Assembly (NCBI RefSeq): GCF_028198165.1
Contig: NZ_CP116339.1
Location: 4,471,001 to 4,535,000 of the forward strand
DNA: 64,000 nucleotides
Source of the DNA: Pseudoxanthomonas sp. JBR18
GTDB taxonomy: Bacteria > Pseudomonadota > Gammaproteobacteria > Xanthomonadales > Xanthomonadaceae
Direction: 5' to 3'
Part shown: piece by piece, positions 37,419 to 45,762 of the stretch
Numbering within the stretch: position 1 is the first letter of the stretch
Layout: each line of letters begins with the position of its first letter
Notes under the pieces: generated by a model
What the model saw: the letters and a program-made list of their open reading frames with translations, nothing else
What the model was told of the DNA's origin: nothing
Databases searched by the model: none
Position numbers and translations under genes: made by a program

Positions 37419-37447
37419 TTGAGACCGATTCTCATTCGTGATGTAAT
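37419..37447 (+). promoter_or_regulatory. Second promoter with Fur-like box, upstream of the reductase genes
   Basis: TTGAGA (37419-37424) and TGTAAT (37442-37447), 17 bases apart, each five of six to consensus. The spacer holds GACCGATTCTCATTC (37423-37437), which on the other strand matches 10 of 15 bases of the Fur core, including AATGAGAATC. A transcript would begin near 37454, about 27 bases before the TTG start at 37481. The five downstream genes thus seem to form a separate iron-regulated operon. Confidence 0.65.
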
Positions 37448-37480
37448 CCAGATCCGTTTCGTCCCGAGCATCCCTCCCCC

Positions 37481-38116
37481 TTGTCCCAGGCTTCCCCCCC
37501 TCTGTCGGCCCAGCAGCGCCGCGGCTTCTGGCTGCGCACGCTGCATCAGTGGCACTGGATCAGTTCGGCGGTGTGCCTGATCGGGATGCTGCTGTTCGCA
37601 GCCACCGGCATCACCCTCAACCACGCGGCCAGCATCGAGACCCAGCCGGTCGTGACCCAGCGCACCACCACGGTGCCGGCGGCACTGCTGAAGTCGCTGG
37701 GCGATCGTCAGGACGGCAACGCGCCCCTGCCGCGCGTGCTGGCCGACTGGCTGGACAGCGAGCTGGGGACCAGCACGGTGGGACGCAGCGCCGAATGGTC
37801 GGCCGACGAGGTGTACCTGTCCCTGCCCCGTCCCGGTGGCGACGCCTGGCTGGCCCTGACCCGTGACACCGGTCAGGTGGAGTACGAATCCACCGACCGC
37901 GGCTGGATCTCCTACCTCAACGACCTGCACAAGGGCCGCAACGCCGGAACCGCGTGGAGCTGGTTCATCGACGTGTTCGCCGTGGCCTGCCTGGTGTTTT
38001 CGCTCACCGGCCTGCTGCTGTTGCAACTACATGCGCGCCAGCGGCGCCTGACCTGGCCGATGGTCGGCCTGGGCCTGTTGCTGCCGCTGTTGCTGGCGCT
38101 GATCTTCATCCACTGA
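37481..38116 (+). CDS. PepSY-associated transmembrane protein
   Basis: 211 residues. Helices at about 27-46, 164-183 and 191-210 flank a periplasmic loop. Conserved histidines His22, His25, His48 (LNH) and His150 (NDLHKGR) fit the PepSY-TM type, where such residues may bind haem or hold a redox site, as in iron reductase families. TTG is the only plausible start, and the Shine-Dalgarno is poor. First gene of the operon that includes DUF2271, DUF4198, ApbE and the flavoreductase, and probably the membrane part of that system. Confidence 0.8.
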   Translation: MSQASPPLSAQQRRGFWLRTLHQWHWISSAVCLIGMLLFAATGITLNHAASIETQPVVTQRTTTVPAALLKSLGDRQDGNAPLPRVLADWLDSELGTSTVGRSAEWSADEVYLSLPRPGGDAWLALTRDTGQVEYESTDRGWISYLNDLHKGRNAGTAWSWFIDVFAVACLVFSLTGLLLLQLHARQRRLTWPMVGLGLLLPLLLALIFIH

Positions 38117-38137
38117 TTCGACAAGGACTGGCGTGCC

Positions 38138-38665
38138 ATGACAAAGACCGTTCCGATCACCCTGACCATCGCGTTGAGCGGTGCGCTGGCCCTTCCGGCG
38201 TATGCGGCCGAGCTGCAGATCAAGGTGGAGATTCCCACGCTCAACGTCGCCGAGTACCACCGCCCCTATGTGGCCGTATACGTGGAAGGCGCCGACGGCA
38301 AGGCAGCCGCCGATCTGGCAGTCTGGTACCAGAACAAGGACACCAAGGAAGGGCATGGCACCAAATGGCTGCCGGACCTGCGCCAGTGGTGGCGCAAGTC
38401 CGGGCGTGCGCTGGACCTGCCCGTCGACGGCGTGACCGGCCCGACCCGCCCGGCCGGCGTGCAGACCCTGGACTTCGCCAGCGATGCGCCGCAGCTCAAG
38501 GGCCTGACGCCTGGCCAGTACAGCCTGGTGGTGGAGGCCGCGCGCGAGGTCGGTGGACGCGAGCTGCTCAAGATCCCCTTCACCTGGCCGGCGACCGCCG
38601 CCCAGGCCGGCAAGGCCCAGGGCAAGACCGAGCTGGGCACGGTGTCGCTGGCGCTCAAGCCCTGA
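38138..38665 (+). CDS. DUF2271 exported protein
   Basis: 175 residues with a signal peptide (cleavage near AYAAELQ). The mature part ([20 protein letters not shown], then [12 protein letters not shown]) is typical of DUF2271, a family often next to PepSY and ApbE genes. Predicted periplasmic. The gene starts 21 bases after the PepSY-TM gene. The role is unknown; a substrate-binding or accessory role in flavin-dependent iron reduction is an inference from context. No ApbE flavinylation motif (D-x-x-S/T-G-A-T/S) is visible in it. Confidence 0.8.
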   Translation: MTKTVPITLTIALSGALALPAYAAELQIKVEIPTLNVAEYHRPYVAVYVEGADGKAAADLAVWYQNKDTKEGHGTKWLPDLRQWWRKSGRALDLPVDGVTGPTRPAGVQTLDFASDAPQLKGLTPGQYSLVVEAAREVGGRELLKIPFTWPATAAQAGKAQGKTELGTVSLALKP

Positions 38666-38709
38666 GCTCATCCCTTTTCCGTTCCTGCTTTCCTCTAGGA
38701 GTCATCCGC

Positions 38710-39522
38710 ATGAAGCGTCCCCTGATCCTGGCGTTGGCCCTGGCTGCGGCCACGGCCTCGTTCTCTGCCGCCGCACACAAGGTGTGGCTGCTGCCCTCGG
38801 GCACCACCTTCGCCGGTGCAGATCCGTGGCTGTCGGTCGATGCGGCGGTGTCCAACGACCTGTTCTACTTCGACCACGTGCCGTTGCGCCTGGACGAACT
38901 GTCCATCACCGCCCCGGACGGCAGCACGGTGCAGGCGCAGAACGAGAGCACCGGCAAGTACCGCAGCGTGTTCGATGTCCCGCTCGCGCAGGAGGGCACC
39001 TACCGGGTGGCCATCGCCGGCGACGGTCTGTTCGCCACCTGGCAGGACGCTGATGGCAAGCGCAAGCGCTGGCGCGGCGATGCGGCCGGTTTCGCCACCG
39101 AAGTCCCCAAGAACGCCAAGAACCTGCAGGTCTCGGAGAACGCGATGCGGGTGGAGACCTTCGCCACCCGCGGTGCGCCCAGCGACACCGCGCTCAAGCC
39201 CAGTGGCAAGGGCCTGGAGCTGGTCCCGGTCACCCACCCCAACGACCTCTACGCTGGGGAGGCCGCGACCTTTTCCCTGCAGATCGACGGCAAGCCGGCC
39301 GCAGGCCTGGAGGTTTCGGTGATCCGCGGCGATACGCGCTACCGCAACGCCCAGGAAGAAATGAAACTCACCACCGACGCACAGGGCCGCTTCACGGTGA
39401 CCTGGCCGCAGGCAGGCATGTACTGGCTCAACGCCAGCAGTGAGGACGACAAGCCGTCCCTGAAGCAGGCCAGCCGACGTCGGCTCAACTACGTGGCCAC
39501 CCTGGAAGTGCTGCCGCAGTAG
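38710..39522 (+). CDS. DUF4198 exported protein
   Basis: 270 residues. Signal peptide cleavage is near SAAAHKVW, and the new N-terminal histidine is typical of DUF4198 proteins. The body has two Ig-like halves ([29 protein letters not shown]). Members are periplasmic, often near metal transport genes, and may bind metal. It lies 44 bases after DUF2271 in the same operon. Confidence 0.82.
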   Translation: MKRPLILALALAAATASFSAAAHKVWLLPSGTTFAGADPWLSVDAAVSNDLFYFDHVPLRLDELSITAPDGSTVQAQNESTGKYRSVFDVPLAQEGTYRVAIAGDGLFATWQDADGKRKRWRGDAAGFATEVPKNAKNLQVSENAMRVETFATRGAPSDTALKPSGKGLELVPVTHPNDLYAGEAATFSLQIDGKPAAGLEVSVIRGDTRYRNAQEEMKLTTDAQGRFTVTWPQAGMYWLNASSEDDKPSLKQASRRRLNYVATLEVLPQ

Positions 39523-39535
39523 AACCGCACCGCGC

Positions 39536-40552
39536 ATGCCTGCCATCTGCTCCCCCCACGCGCCCGTCTCGATGCCCGCCGTGCCTGCCGATGTCCGTCC
39601 CCGGGAACTGGTCCGGCTAGGGGGCCACACCATGGGCACGACCTGGTCGGTGCGCGTGGCCGTGCCGGTGGGACATGACCTGCACGCGCTGCATGCGGCG
39701 CTGCAGGTGCCGCTGGACCGGGTCATCGCGCAGATGAGCACCTGGGTTTCCGACTCGGACCTGTGTCGCTTCAATCGCGCCGCGCCGGGCACCTGGCACC
39801 CGCTACCGGACGAATTCGCCAAGGTCATGCGCTGTGCGCTGCGCATCGCGCAGGCCACGGACGGCGTGTTCGATCCCACCTGCGGGGCGCTGGTACAGGC
39901 CTGGGGGTTCGGCGCCGGTGGCGGCACGCCAGGCGTGCCGTCGCAGGCACGCCTGGCCGCCGCGCGCGCCCGGCCCGGCTGGCGACAACTGGCCTGGCAG
40001 ACAGACGAGCAGGACATCCTGCTGCAACCCGGCGACGTGCAGCTCGACCTGTCGGCCATCGCCAAGGGCTATGCGGTGGACCTGGTGCTGGACACGTTGC
40101 AAGCCCGCGGCCTGCCCGATGCGCTGGTCGAGGTCGGCGGCGAACTGGCCGGCCGCGGTCGCAAGCCCGATGGCACGCCGTGGCGCGTGCTGGTGGAAAC
40201 CGGCAGTGACGAGGACGCCTTGCTACCGCCGCGCGTGCTGGCCCTCGACCACGCCGCGGTCGCCACGTCTGGCGATCGCTGGCATCGCTTCGATCAGGCA
40301 GGCAGGCGCTACGCACACACGCTCGACCCGCGCCGCGGCCATCCCGTCGAGCACACAGCCGCGGCCGTCACCGTGCTCGGCAAGAGCGCCATGGAAGCCG
40401 ACGCGTGGGCCACCGCGCTGACCGTGATGGGCCCGGAGGCCGGCCTGGCCTTCGCCCGGGCGCACGGGCTGGCCGCGCGTTTTGTGGTCCGCGGCCGGCA
40501 AGGGGTGGAAGAACACCTGAGTCCGGGTTTCGAAGCGGCGCTGGCCCCGTGA
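39536..40552 (+). CDS. apbE: FAD:protein FMN transferase ApbE
   Basis: 338 residues. GHTMGTTWSV near the start, DLSAIAKGYAVD, and YAHTLDPRRGHPV with the following SAMEADAWATALTVMG form the ApbE flavin and metal site. ApbE attaches FMN covalently to a Ser/Thr of exported proteins, usually in the periplasm. No signal peptide or lipobox is visible at the chosen ATG, which is unusual for the family; an internal ATG at 39572 would not give one either. It overlaps the next gene by four bases (GTGA). Confidence 0.92.
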   Translation: MPAICSPHAPVSMPAVPADVRPRELVRLGGHTMGTTWSVRVAVPVGHDLHALHAALQVPLDRVIAQMSTWVSDSDLCRFNRAAPGTWHPLPDEFAKVMRCALRIAQATDGVFDPTCGALVQAWGFGAGGGTPGVPSQARLAAARARPGWRQLAWQTDEQDILLQPGDVQLDLSAIAKGYAVDLVLDTLQARGLPDALVEVGGELAGRGRKPDGTPWRVLVETGSDEDALLPPRVLALDHAAVATSGDRWHRFDQAGRRYAHTLDPRRGHPVEHTAAAVTVLGKSAMEADAWATALTVMGPEAGLAFARAHGLAARFVVRGRQGVEEHLSPGFEAALAP

Positions 40553-42174
40553 CCCCGGCCGCGCGCGCCTCCGGCCCGTGGGCGGCGCTGGGCAATGGAT
40601 TGGTCCTGCTCCTGCTCGTCGCCCTGGCCGTGGCCTTGTCGCGCTGGCAACCCGGTGCATGGTGGCAAGGACCGCCGCCGCCGAGCCGTTGGGCCTGGGC
40701 AGCGCTGGGCCTGGCGGCGTATGCCGCCTTTGCCGGCTGGACGCTCTGGCGCACGCGCCGTGCGCCACTGCCGCAGGCCGACACCATCGACGCGCAGACG
40801 CTGCTGCTCGTCCATGCCAGCCAGACCGGCTTCGCCCTGCAACTGGCCGAGCGCAGTGCGCAGGCGCTGCGCTCGGCCGGCCTGGATGTGCATGTGCAGC
40901 CGTTGTCAGTCGTGGACGCCGCAAGCCTGGGCCGCTATCGCCGTACGCTGTTCGTGGTCAGCACCACTGGAGAAGGCGACCCGCCTGACCCGGCCCTGCG
41001 CTTCGTGCGCGAGGTCATGGGCACGCAGGTGCCAATGCCGCACCTGGCGTACGCCGTCCTGGCGCTCGGCGATGCCAGCTATGCGCAGTATTGCGGCTTC
41101 GGACGGCAGCTGGACCAGTGGCTGCGGGCGCAGGGCGCGACCCCGCTGTTCGACCGGGTCGAGGTCGACAACGCCGATGACGGCGCCCTGCGCCATTGGC
41201 AACACCATCTGGCGCGGCTGTCCGGCAGCGAGGAACCCGCCGACTGGCTTGCCCCCCGCTATGGCGCCTGGACGCTGTCGGCGCGCACGCATCTCAATCC
41301 GGGCAGCCTGGGCGGCGCGGTGCACCACGTGGCGCTGCGCGCCGAAGGCCCGTGCCCCGACTGGCAGGCCGGCGACCTGGTGGAACTGGGACCCGAGCAC
41401 CCGGCCGCCGAGGTACAGGCCTGGCTGGGTGCCCATGGCCTGGACGGCACGCAACCCGTCCATGTCGATGGACTCACCGTGCCGCTGGCGCGCGCGCTGG
41501 CCCGTCGCCAGCTGCCGGCGCAGCCGCCGACCCGCGTCCCCCAGGCCCTAGTCGAAGCCCTGCCGCTGCTGCCGCACCGCGAATATTCGATCGCCTCTTT
41601 GCCCGCCGACGGTGAGGTCCACCTGCTGGTGCGCCGGATGCTGCGGCCCGATGGACGTCCAGGCCTAGCCAATGGCTGGCTATGCGAGTCCGCGCCGCTG
41701 GGTGCCACCATCGCGCTACGCCTGCGCGCCAATCCCAATTTCCATGCCCCCGCTCCCGACGTGCCGCTCATCCTGATCGGCAACGGCACGGGCATGGCCG
41801 GACTGTTTGCCCTGCTGAAGGCGCGCATCGCCGCAGGCGCCCGGCGCAACTGGCTGCTGTTCGGCGAACGCAGCGCCGCCTGCGACCTGCACTGCGGGCA
41901 GGCGCTGCGGGCCTGGCAGGAGGACGGCTGGATCGAACGCCTGGACCTGGCGTTCTCGCGCGACCACGACGCCCCGCACCACTACGTGCAGGACGCGCTG
42001 GCGGCCTCCGCGGAGCCCCTGAAGGCCTGGCTGGACGCGGGCGCGTGCGTGATGGTCTGCGGCAGCCTCAAGGGCATGGCGCCGGCGATCGATGCCTGCC
42101 TGGAACGCCTGATCGGGGCGGATGGCAGGCAGGCGCTGATCGAACAGGGACGCTACCGGCGCGACGTCTACTGA
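40549..42174 (+). CDS. Membrane-anchored flavodoxin/NADPH reductase (sulfite-reductase-alpha-like)
   Basis: 541 residues. Two transmembrane segments (about 13-30 and 48-66) precede a flavodoxin domain (HASQTGFALQLA, STTGEGDPPDPA, ALGDASYAQYCGFG) and a ferredoxin-NADP-reductase part: FAD motif REYSIAS, NADPH motif IGNGTGMAGLF and the C-terminal RRDVY, typical of sulfite-reductase alpha-type diflavin enzymes. Electrons would flow NADPH to FAD to FMN on the cytoplasmic face and then to a membrane partner, probably the PepSY-TM protein. Start GTG 40549 overlaps the apbE stop. No sulfite reductase beta subunit lies nearby, so the role is probably iron or siderophore reduction. Confidence 0.88.
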   Translation: MTPAARASGPWAALGNGLVLLLLVALAVALSRWQPGAWWQGPPPPSRWAWAALGLAAYAAFAGWTLWRTRRAPLPQADTIDAQTLLLVHASQTGFALQLAERSAQALRSAGLDVHVQPLSVVDAASLGRYRRTLFVVSTTGEGDPPDPALRFVREVMGTQVPMPHLAYAVLALGDASYAQYCGFGRQLDQWLRAQGATPLFDRVEVDNADDGALRHWQHHLARLSGSEEPADWLAPRYGAWTLSARTHLNPGSLGGAVHHVALRAEGPCPDWQAGDLVELGPEHPAAEVQAWLGAHGLDGTQPVHVDGLTVPLARALARRQLPAQPPTRVPQALVEALPLLPHREYSIASLPADGEVHLLVRRMLRPDGRPGLANGWLCESAPLGATIALRLRANPNFHAPAPDVPLILIGNGTGMAGLFALLKARIAAGARRNWLLFGERSAACDLHCGQALRAWQEDGWIERLDLAFSRDHDAPHHYVQDALAASAEPLKAWLDAGACVMVCGSLKGMAPAIDACLERLIGADGRQALIEQGRYRRDVY

Positions 42175-42354
42175 TCCGCAGGAAATTCACCCACACGCGG
42201 CCGATCTGTCACAGGCAAACGGCTGGTCGCTTCACCCGCCGGCCGAGACCGCCCCGGGACCACTCCGACGCCAACTGCAGGCGCGTGCCCAGCCCATGCG
42301 TGGGCGCGTCCAGGATGCGGGCCGCCGCGCAGCGCTCGCCGCCATGCGCCTGCC

Positions 42355-42960
42355 TCAGGCGGGCGTGCTGAACTTGATCGCGATCAGTTCCCCGCCCCCT
42401 TCCAGGGCATAGCGCACCCGGCCCGGCGTGCCGTACAGCAGCGCGGTGTCACCCGCCCACAGCGGTGGGAGGCCTGAGGCGGCATCGAAGCGCGCCTGGC
42501 CGGCCAGCAGGTGGATCGCCCAGTGCGTGCACGCATCGGCGAAGAAGAACATCGACCCGACCAGTGGCCGCAGCAGCAATTCGGCATCCACCGCTTCGGG
42601 GCGCCACATCAGGTTGAAGTCGTGCGTCGGCCCATCCACCAGTTCACCCCGCAATGGGCGCGCCCCACTGAAGCGATGGCGGTCGTGCGGAGGCAGCAAT
42701 GCGACCTGCTCGCCATCGTCAAAGCACAGGCGCACGCCGTTGCCGTGCAACAGGACCAACTCGCGTTCGACACCGGGGAAGGCCGAAAATCCGGCATCCC
42801 GCTCGATCTCGGCGATGGACAGGCGCCAGTCCCAGGCCTCACCCGGATGCGAGGCGGCGATCTGCCGCGTCCAGCCCTGGCCGTTGCGCCAGCGCTCGCG
42901 ACGGTATTCGTTGGCAGGGATCACCCGTGTGACCTGCGCGGGAAACGGCGTCTGGATCAT
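42355..42960 (-). CDS. HutD/Ves family cupin-fold protein
   Basis: 201 residues, bicupin-like. RRERWRNGQGWTRQIA near the N-terminus, HDFNLMWRP and GDTALLYG in the body are the family signature. HutD is linked to histidine utilisation and Ves is a cold-responsive homologue; the reaction is unknown. No hut gene is nearby. The start is ATG 42960 (MIQTPFPAQV). The 180 bases between this gene and the flavoreductase hold nothing I recognise. Confidence 0.82.
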   Translation of the reverse strand: MIQTPFPAQVTRVIPANEYRRERWRNGQGWTRQIAASHPGEAWDWRLSIAEIERDAGFSAFPGVERELVLLHGNGVRLCFDDGEQVALLPPHDRHRFSGARPLRGELVDGPTHDFNLMWRPEAVDAELLLRPLVGSMFFFADACTHWAIHLLAGQARFDAASGLPPLWAGDTALLYGTPGRVRYALEGGGELIAIKFSTPA

Positions 42961-43028
42961 GCCTGCCAGTGTAACGACGGTCCACAAACGCAGAACCGCC
43001 CGGGTGCGTGCGGCGCACCCGGGCGGCG

Positions 43029-43127
43029 TACTTCCCTGTCGGCATCCAGCCTGTCTTCCGGCATCCAGCCTCCCCTCTTCCGCCATCCAGCCGGTGGCGT
43101 CGAGGTCCTACTTCCCTGTCGGCATCC
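43029..43127. repeat. Imperfect direct repeats upstream of hutD-like gene
   Basis: The 19 bases TACTTCCCTGTCGGCATCC occur twice (43029-43047 and 43109-43127). Between them are further copies of GGCATCCAGCC (43060-43070) and GCCATCCAGCC (43082-43092). No gene covers it. Confidence 0.8.
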
Positions 43128-43209
43128 CTGCCCTGTCAATCAGGCGTCCTGCCCCATGCAGGGTGACGTCGGTGCATCCTGCTCCCGCCACCCTTGACTC
43201 GTCCGTGGA

Positions 43210-43551
43210 TCAGCGGCGCGCCACCGGCTTGGCCGGGGCTGCCGTGGCAGCAGCGGCCGGACGCTTGGGCGCCGCGGCCGAACGACCCACTTCAATGCGA
43301 TCACGGTTCTTTTCCACGGTCTTCAGACCGATGCCCTTGACCATGGCCAGTTCCTCGGCGCTCTTGAACGGGCCGTTGGTCTTGCGGTAATCGACGATGG
43401 CCTGCGCCTTGCTCGTGCCGACGTTGACCAGGACGGCATCCAGCGTGGCCGCATCGGCGGTATTGATATTGACGCGGTCGGCTGCCTGCGCGGCGGTGGC
43501 CAGCAGCAGGGACAGCAACAGCGACTTGATGAGGATCGAAACGGACTTCAT
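43210..43551 (-). CDS. ComEA-like helix-hairpin-helix protein
   Basis: 113 residues. A signal peptide (ILIKSLLLSLLLATAAQA) is followed by the ComEA HhH domain: VNINTADAATLDAVL, then GPFKSAEELAMVKGIGLKT. The tail is alanine/proline/lysine-rich (about 93-113), which may aid DNA binding. In competent bacteria ComEA binds incoming DNA in the periplasm; the single-domain form is typical of Gram-negatives. Start ATG 43551 (MKSVSILIKS). Confidence 0.9.
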   Translation of the reverse strand: MKSVSILIKSLLLSLLLATAAQAADRVNINTADAATLDAVLVNVGTSKAQAIVDYRKTNGPFKSAEELAMVKGIGLKTVEKNRDRIEVGRSAAAPKRPAAAATAAPAKPVARR

Positions 43552-43786
43552 GGCAACACTCCTTGTAAGCGATGAGGTGATGGGACCGCGTCCGGGCGAG
43601 GTGTGACCGTGTCCCGGTGTGCACAGTCTCCGCCTCACCCAGGTCCCACCCTATCGGCGCAAGGCGTCCACCGCTGCCGGACGACGCCCCGTGCGCGGGT
43701 AGGAAAACCCCTACACCGGCGCTTTGCGAACGCCTTGTCCGGAGGGCGGGCGTAAACTGGGCCGCATTTCCCGTTTCAGGATTCCC

Positions 43787-45277
43787 ATGGACAGCGCCCG
43801 CCTTGATCAGTTCGTCGACGGACTGTGGGACGAGCAAATCGTTCCACAGCTGGTCGACTACATCCGTATCCCCAACAAATCCCCGATGTTCGACACCGAC
43901 TGGGTCAAGCACGGCTACATGGACCAGGCCGTGCGCCTGATGGAATCCTGGGCCCGTGCGCAACCGATCGAGGGCCTGCAGGTCGAGGTGGTGCAACTGG
44001 AAGGGCGCACGCCGCTGATCTACCTGGAGATCCCGGCCTCGGGCGCCGAGACGGGCGAGGACTGCGTCCTGCTCTACGGGCACCTGGACAAGCAGCCGGA
44101 GATGACCGGTTGGGACGATGACCTGGGCCCCTGGACGCCGGTGATCAAGGGGGACAAGCTCTACGGGCGCGGCGGCGCGGACGATGGCTATGCGATCTTC
44201 GGCTCGCTGGCCGCGGTCATGGCGCTGCAGGCGCAGGGCCTGCCACATGCACGCTGCGTGGTGCTGATCGAGGCCTGCGAGGAATCGGGCAGCTACGACC
44301 TGCCTGCCTACGTCGATCACCTGGCCGAGCGCATCGGCAAACCGTCGCTGGTGGTCTGTCTGGACTCGGGCTGTGGCAACTACGAGCAGCTGTGGTGCAC
44401 GACCTCGCTGCGTGGGCTGGCCGGCGGCAACCTCACGGTCAAGGTGCTCAGCGAAGGCGTGCACTCCGGCGATGCTTCCGGCGTGGTGCCCTCCAGCTTC
44501 CGCCTGCTGCGCCAATTGCTCTCGCGCCTGGAGGACGAGGACACCGGCCGGATCGTGATCGAAGACCTGCACGTGGAAATCCCGGCCGAGCGCCTGGAGC
44601 AGGCCGCCAAGGTGGCCGAAGTCCTGGGCGATGAAGTCTTCACCAAGTTCCCGTTCCTGCCCGGCATGTCCCCGATGAACCCGGAACGCACCGAACTGGT
44701 CCTCAACCGGACCTGGCGGCCCGCCCTGTCGGTGACCGGCGTGGACGGCATGCCGCCGCTGGCCTCGGCCGGCAACGTGCTGCGCCCGCATACGGCGGTC
44801 AAGCTCTCGCTGCGCCTGCCCCCGACACTGGACGGCAAGCGCGCCGGCGAAATCCTCAAGGAGGTGCTGCTGCGCGACCCGCCCAACGGCGCCAAGGTGG
44901 AGCTGACCCTGGAGAAATCATCTTCGGGCTGGAACGCACCGGCGCAGGCGCCGTGGCTGAGCGCGGCCATCGAAGCCGCCTCGCAGGCGACCTTCGGCAA
45001 GCCGGCGATGTACATGGGCGAAGGCGGCTCGATCCCGTTCATGGGCATGCTGGGCGAGAAGTTCCCCGGCGCGCAGTTCATGATCACCGGCGTGCTGGGC
45101 CCGCACTCCAACGCGCATGGCCCCAACGAATTCCTGCACATTCCCATGGGCAAGCGCGTGACCGCCTGCGTGTCGCACGTGATCCACGCCCACCACGCCG
45201 CCAGCGTGGCAGGCCTGACCACCGGCGTGGCGGCGGCGGCCAGCACCCAGGAGCGCGGGGAACACGGCTGCTGCTGA
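43787..45277 (+). CDS. M20-family zinc metallopeptidase (dipeptidase-like)
   Basis: 496 residues. Metal ligands typical of M20 are visible: His99 in YGHLDKQ, Asp132 in RGGADDGYA, the general base Glu165-Glu166 in EACEESGS, Asp193, and a late histidine in GPHSNAHGPNEFLH. A dimerisation lid domain lies between. Similar enzymes hydrolyse dipeptides such as carnosine-like or beta-alanyl dipeptides. The C-terminus ends in HGCC, an unusual cysteine pair. A terminator follows. It is divergent from comEA. Confidence 0.9.
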   Translation: MDSARLDQFVDGLWDEQIVPQLVDYIRIPNKSPMFDTDWVKHGYMDQAVRLMESWARAQPIEGLQVEVVQLEGRTPLIYLEIPASGAETGEDCVLLYGHLDKQPEMTGWDDDLGPWTPVIKGDKLYGRGGADDGYAIFGSLAAVMALQAQGLPHARCVVLIEACEESGSYDLPAYVDHLAERIGKPSLVVCLDSGCGNYEQLWCTTSLRGLAGGNLTVKVLSEGVHSGDASGVVPSSFRLLRQLLSRLEDEDTGRIVIEDLHVEIPAERLEQAAKVAEVLGDEVFTKFPFLPGMSPMNPERTELVLNRTWRPALSVTGVDGMPPLASAGNVLRPHTAVKLSLRLPPTLDGKRAGEILKEVLLRDPPNGAKVELTLEKSSSGWNAPAQAPWLSAAIEAASQATFGKPAMYMGEGGSIPFMGMLGEKFPGAQFMITGVLGPHSNAHGPNEFLHIPMGKRVTACVSHVIHAHHAASVAGLTTGVAAAASTQERGEHGCC

Positions 45278-45305
45278 GTCCGACAGCAACCGAGGAATGA
45301 CGAAC

Positions 45306-45331
45306 ACGGCCGCTGCCAGCGCGGCCGTTTT
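45306..45331 (+). terminator. Rho-independent terminator after the M20 peptidase
   Basis: ACGGCCGC (45306-45313) pairs with GCGGCCGT (45321-45328), seven-base loop, followed by a T-run ending at 45331. Confidence 0.85.
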
Positions 45332-45396
45332 CACATCCCGCAGGCACCGCGCTGGGCACCCTCCGCCTCGGTGACACCGGAAGGAGACCGCGACAG

Positions 45397-45681
45397 ATGG
45401 ATTCCCTCTTCGGCAGCGACAGCTGGCTCTACATCATCCTGGTGGGCTTCGTCGTCGGCCTGCTCGCGCGCGTGATCACGCCGCACAACGCCCGCATGGG
45501 CTGCCTGCTGACCATCCTGCTCGGCATCGCCGGCGCGGTGCTGGCGGGATGGTTCGGCCGCAGCATGGGCTGGTATGCGCCAGGCGAACCGGCCGGCTTT
45601 ATCGGGGCGCTGATCGGCGCGGTGGTGATCCTGGGACTGACCAGCCTGTTCACCCGCCCCATCCGCAACGGCCGGCGCTGA
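45397..45681 (+). CDS. GlsB/YeaQ/YmgE family membrane protein
   Basis: 94 residues with three hydrophobic helices (IILVGFVVGLLARVI, GCLLTILLGIAGAVLAGW, FIGALIGAVVILGLTSLF). Glycine-rich and compact, this matches the transglycosylase-associated YeaQ/GlsB group, small inner membrane stress proteins of unknown mechanism. GGAG lies upstream of the ATG. Monocistronic between two terminators. Confidence 0.85.
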   Translation: MDSLFGSDSWLYIILVGFVVGLLARVITPHNARMGCLLTILLGIAGAVLAGWFGRSMGWYAPGEPAGFIGALIGAVVILGLTSLFTRPIRNGRR

Positions 45682-45711
45682 CGCACCGATGCCGTATACA
45701 CAACAACAAAA

Positions 45712-45734
45712 GGGCCATCCCTGACGGATGGCCC
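45712..45734 (-). terminator. Rho-independent terminator of the kgtP-like gene
   Basis: On the minus strand GGGCCATCC/GGATGGCCC with a five-base loop is followed by TTTTGTTGTTG. It lies between the converging glsB-like and kgtP-like genes. Confidence 0.8.
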
Positions 45735-45762
45735 CTCGTGCGCGTGCTTGGCCGTGCGATCG

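Noticed and set aside
40549-42174. Assimilatory sulfite reductase alpha subunit (cysJ)
   Set aside because: Domain order fits, but two membrane helices at the N-terminus, no cysI or cysH nearby and the iron/ApbE context point to another acceptor.
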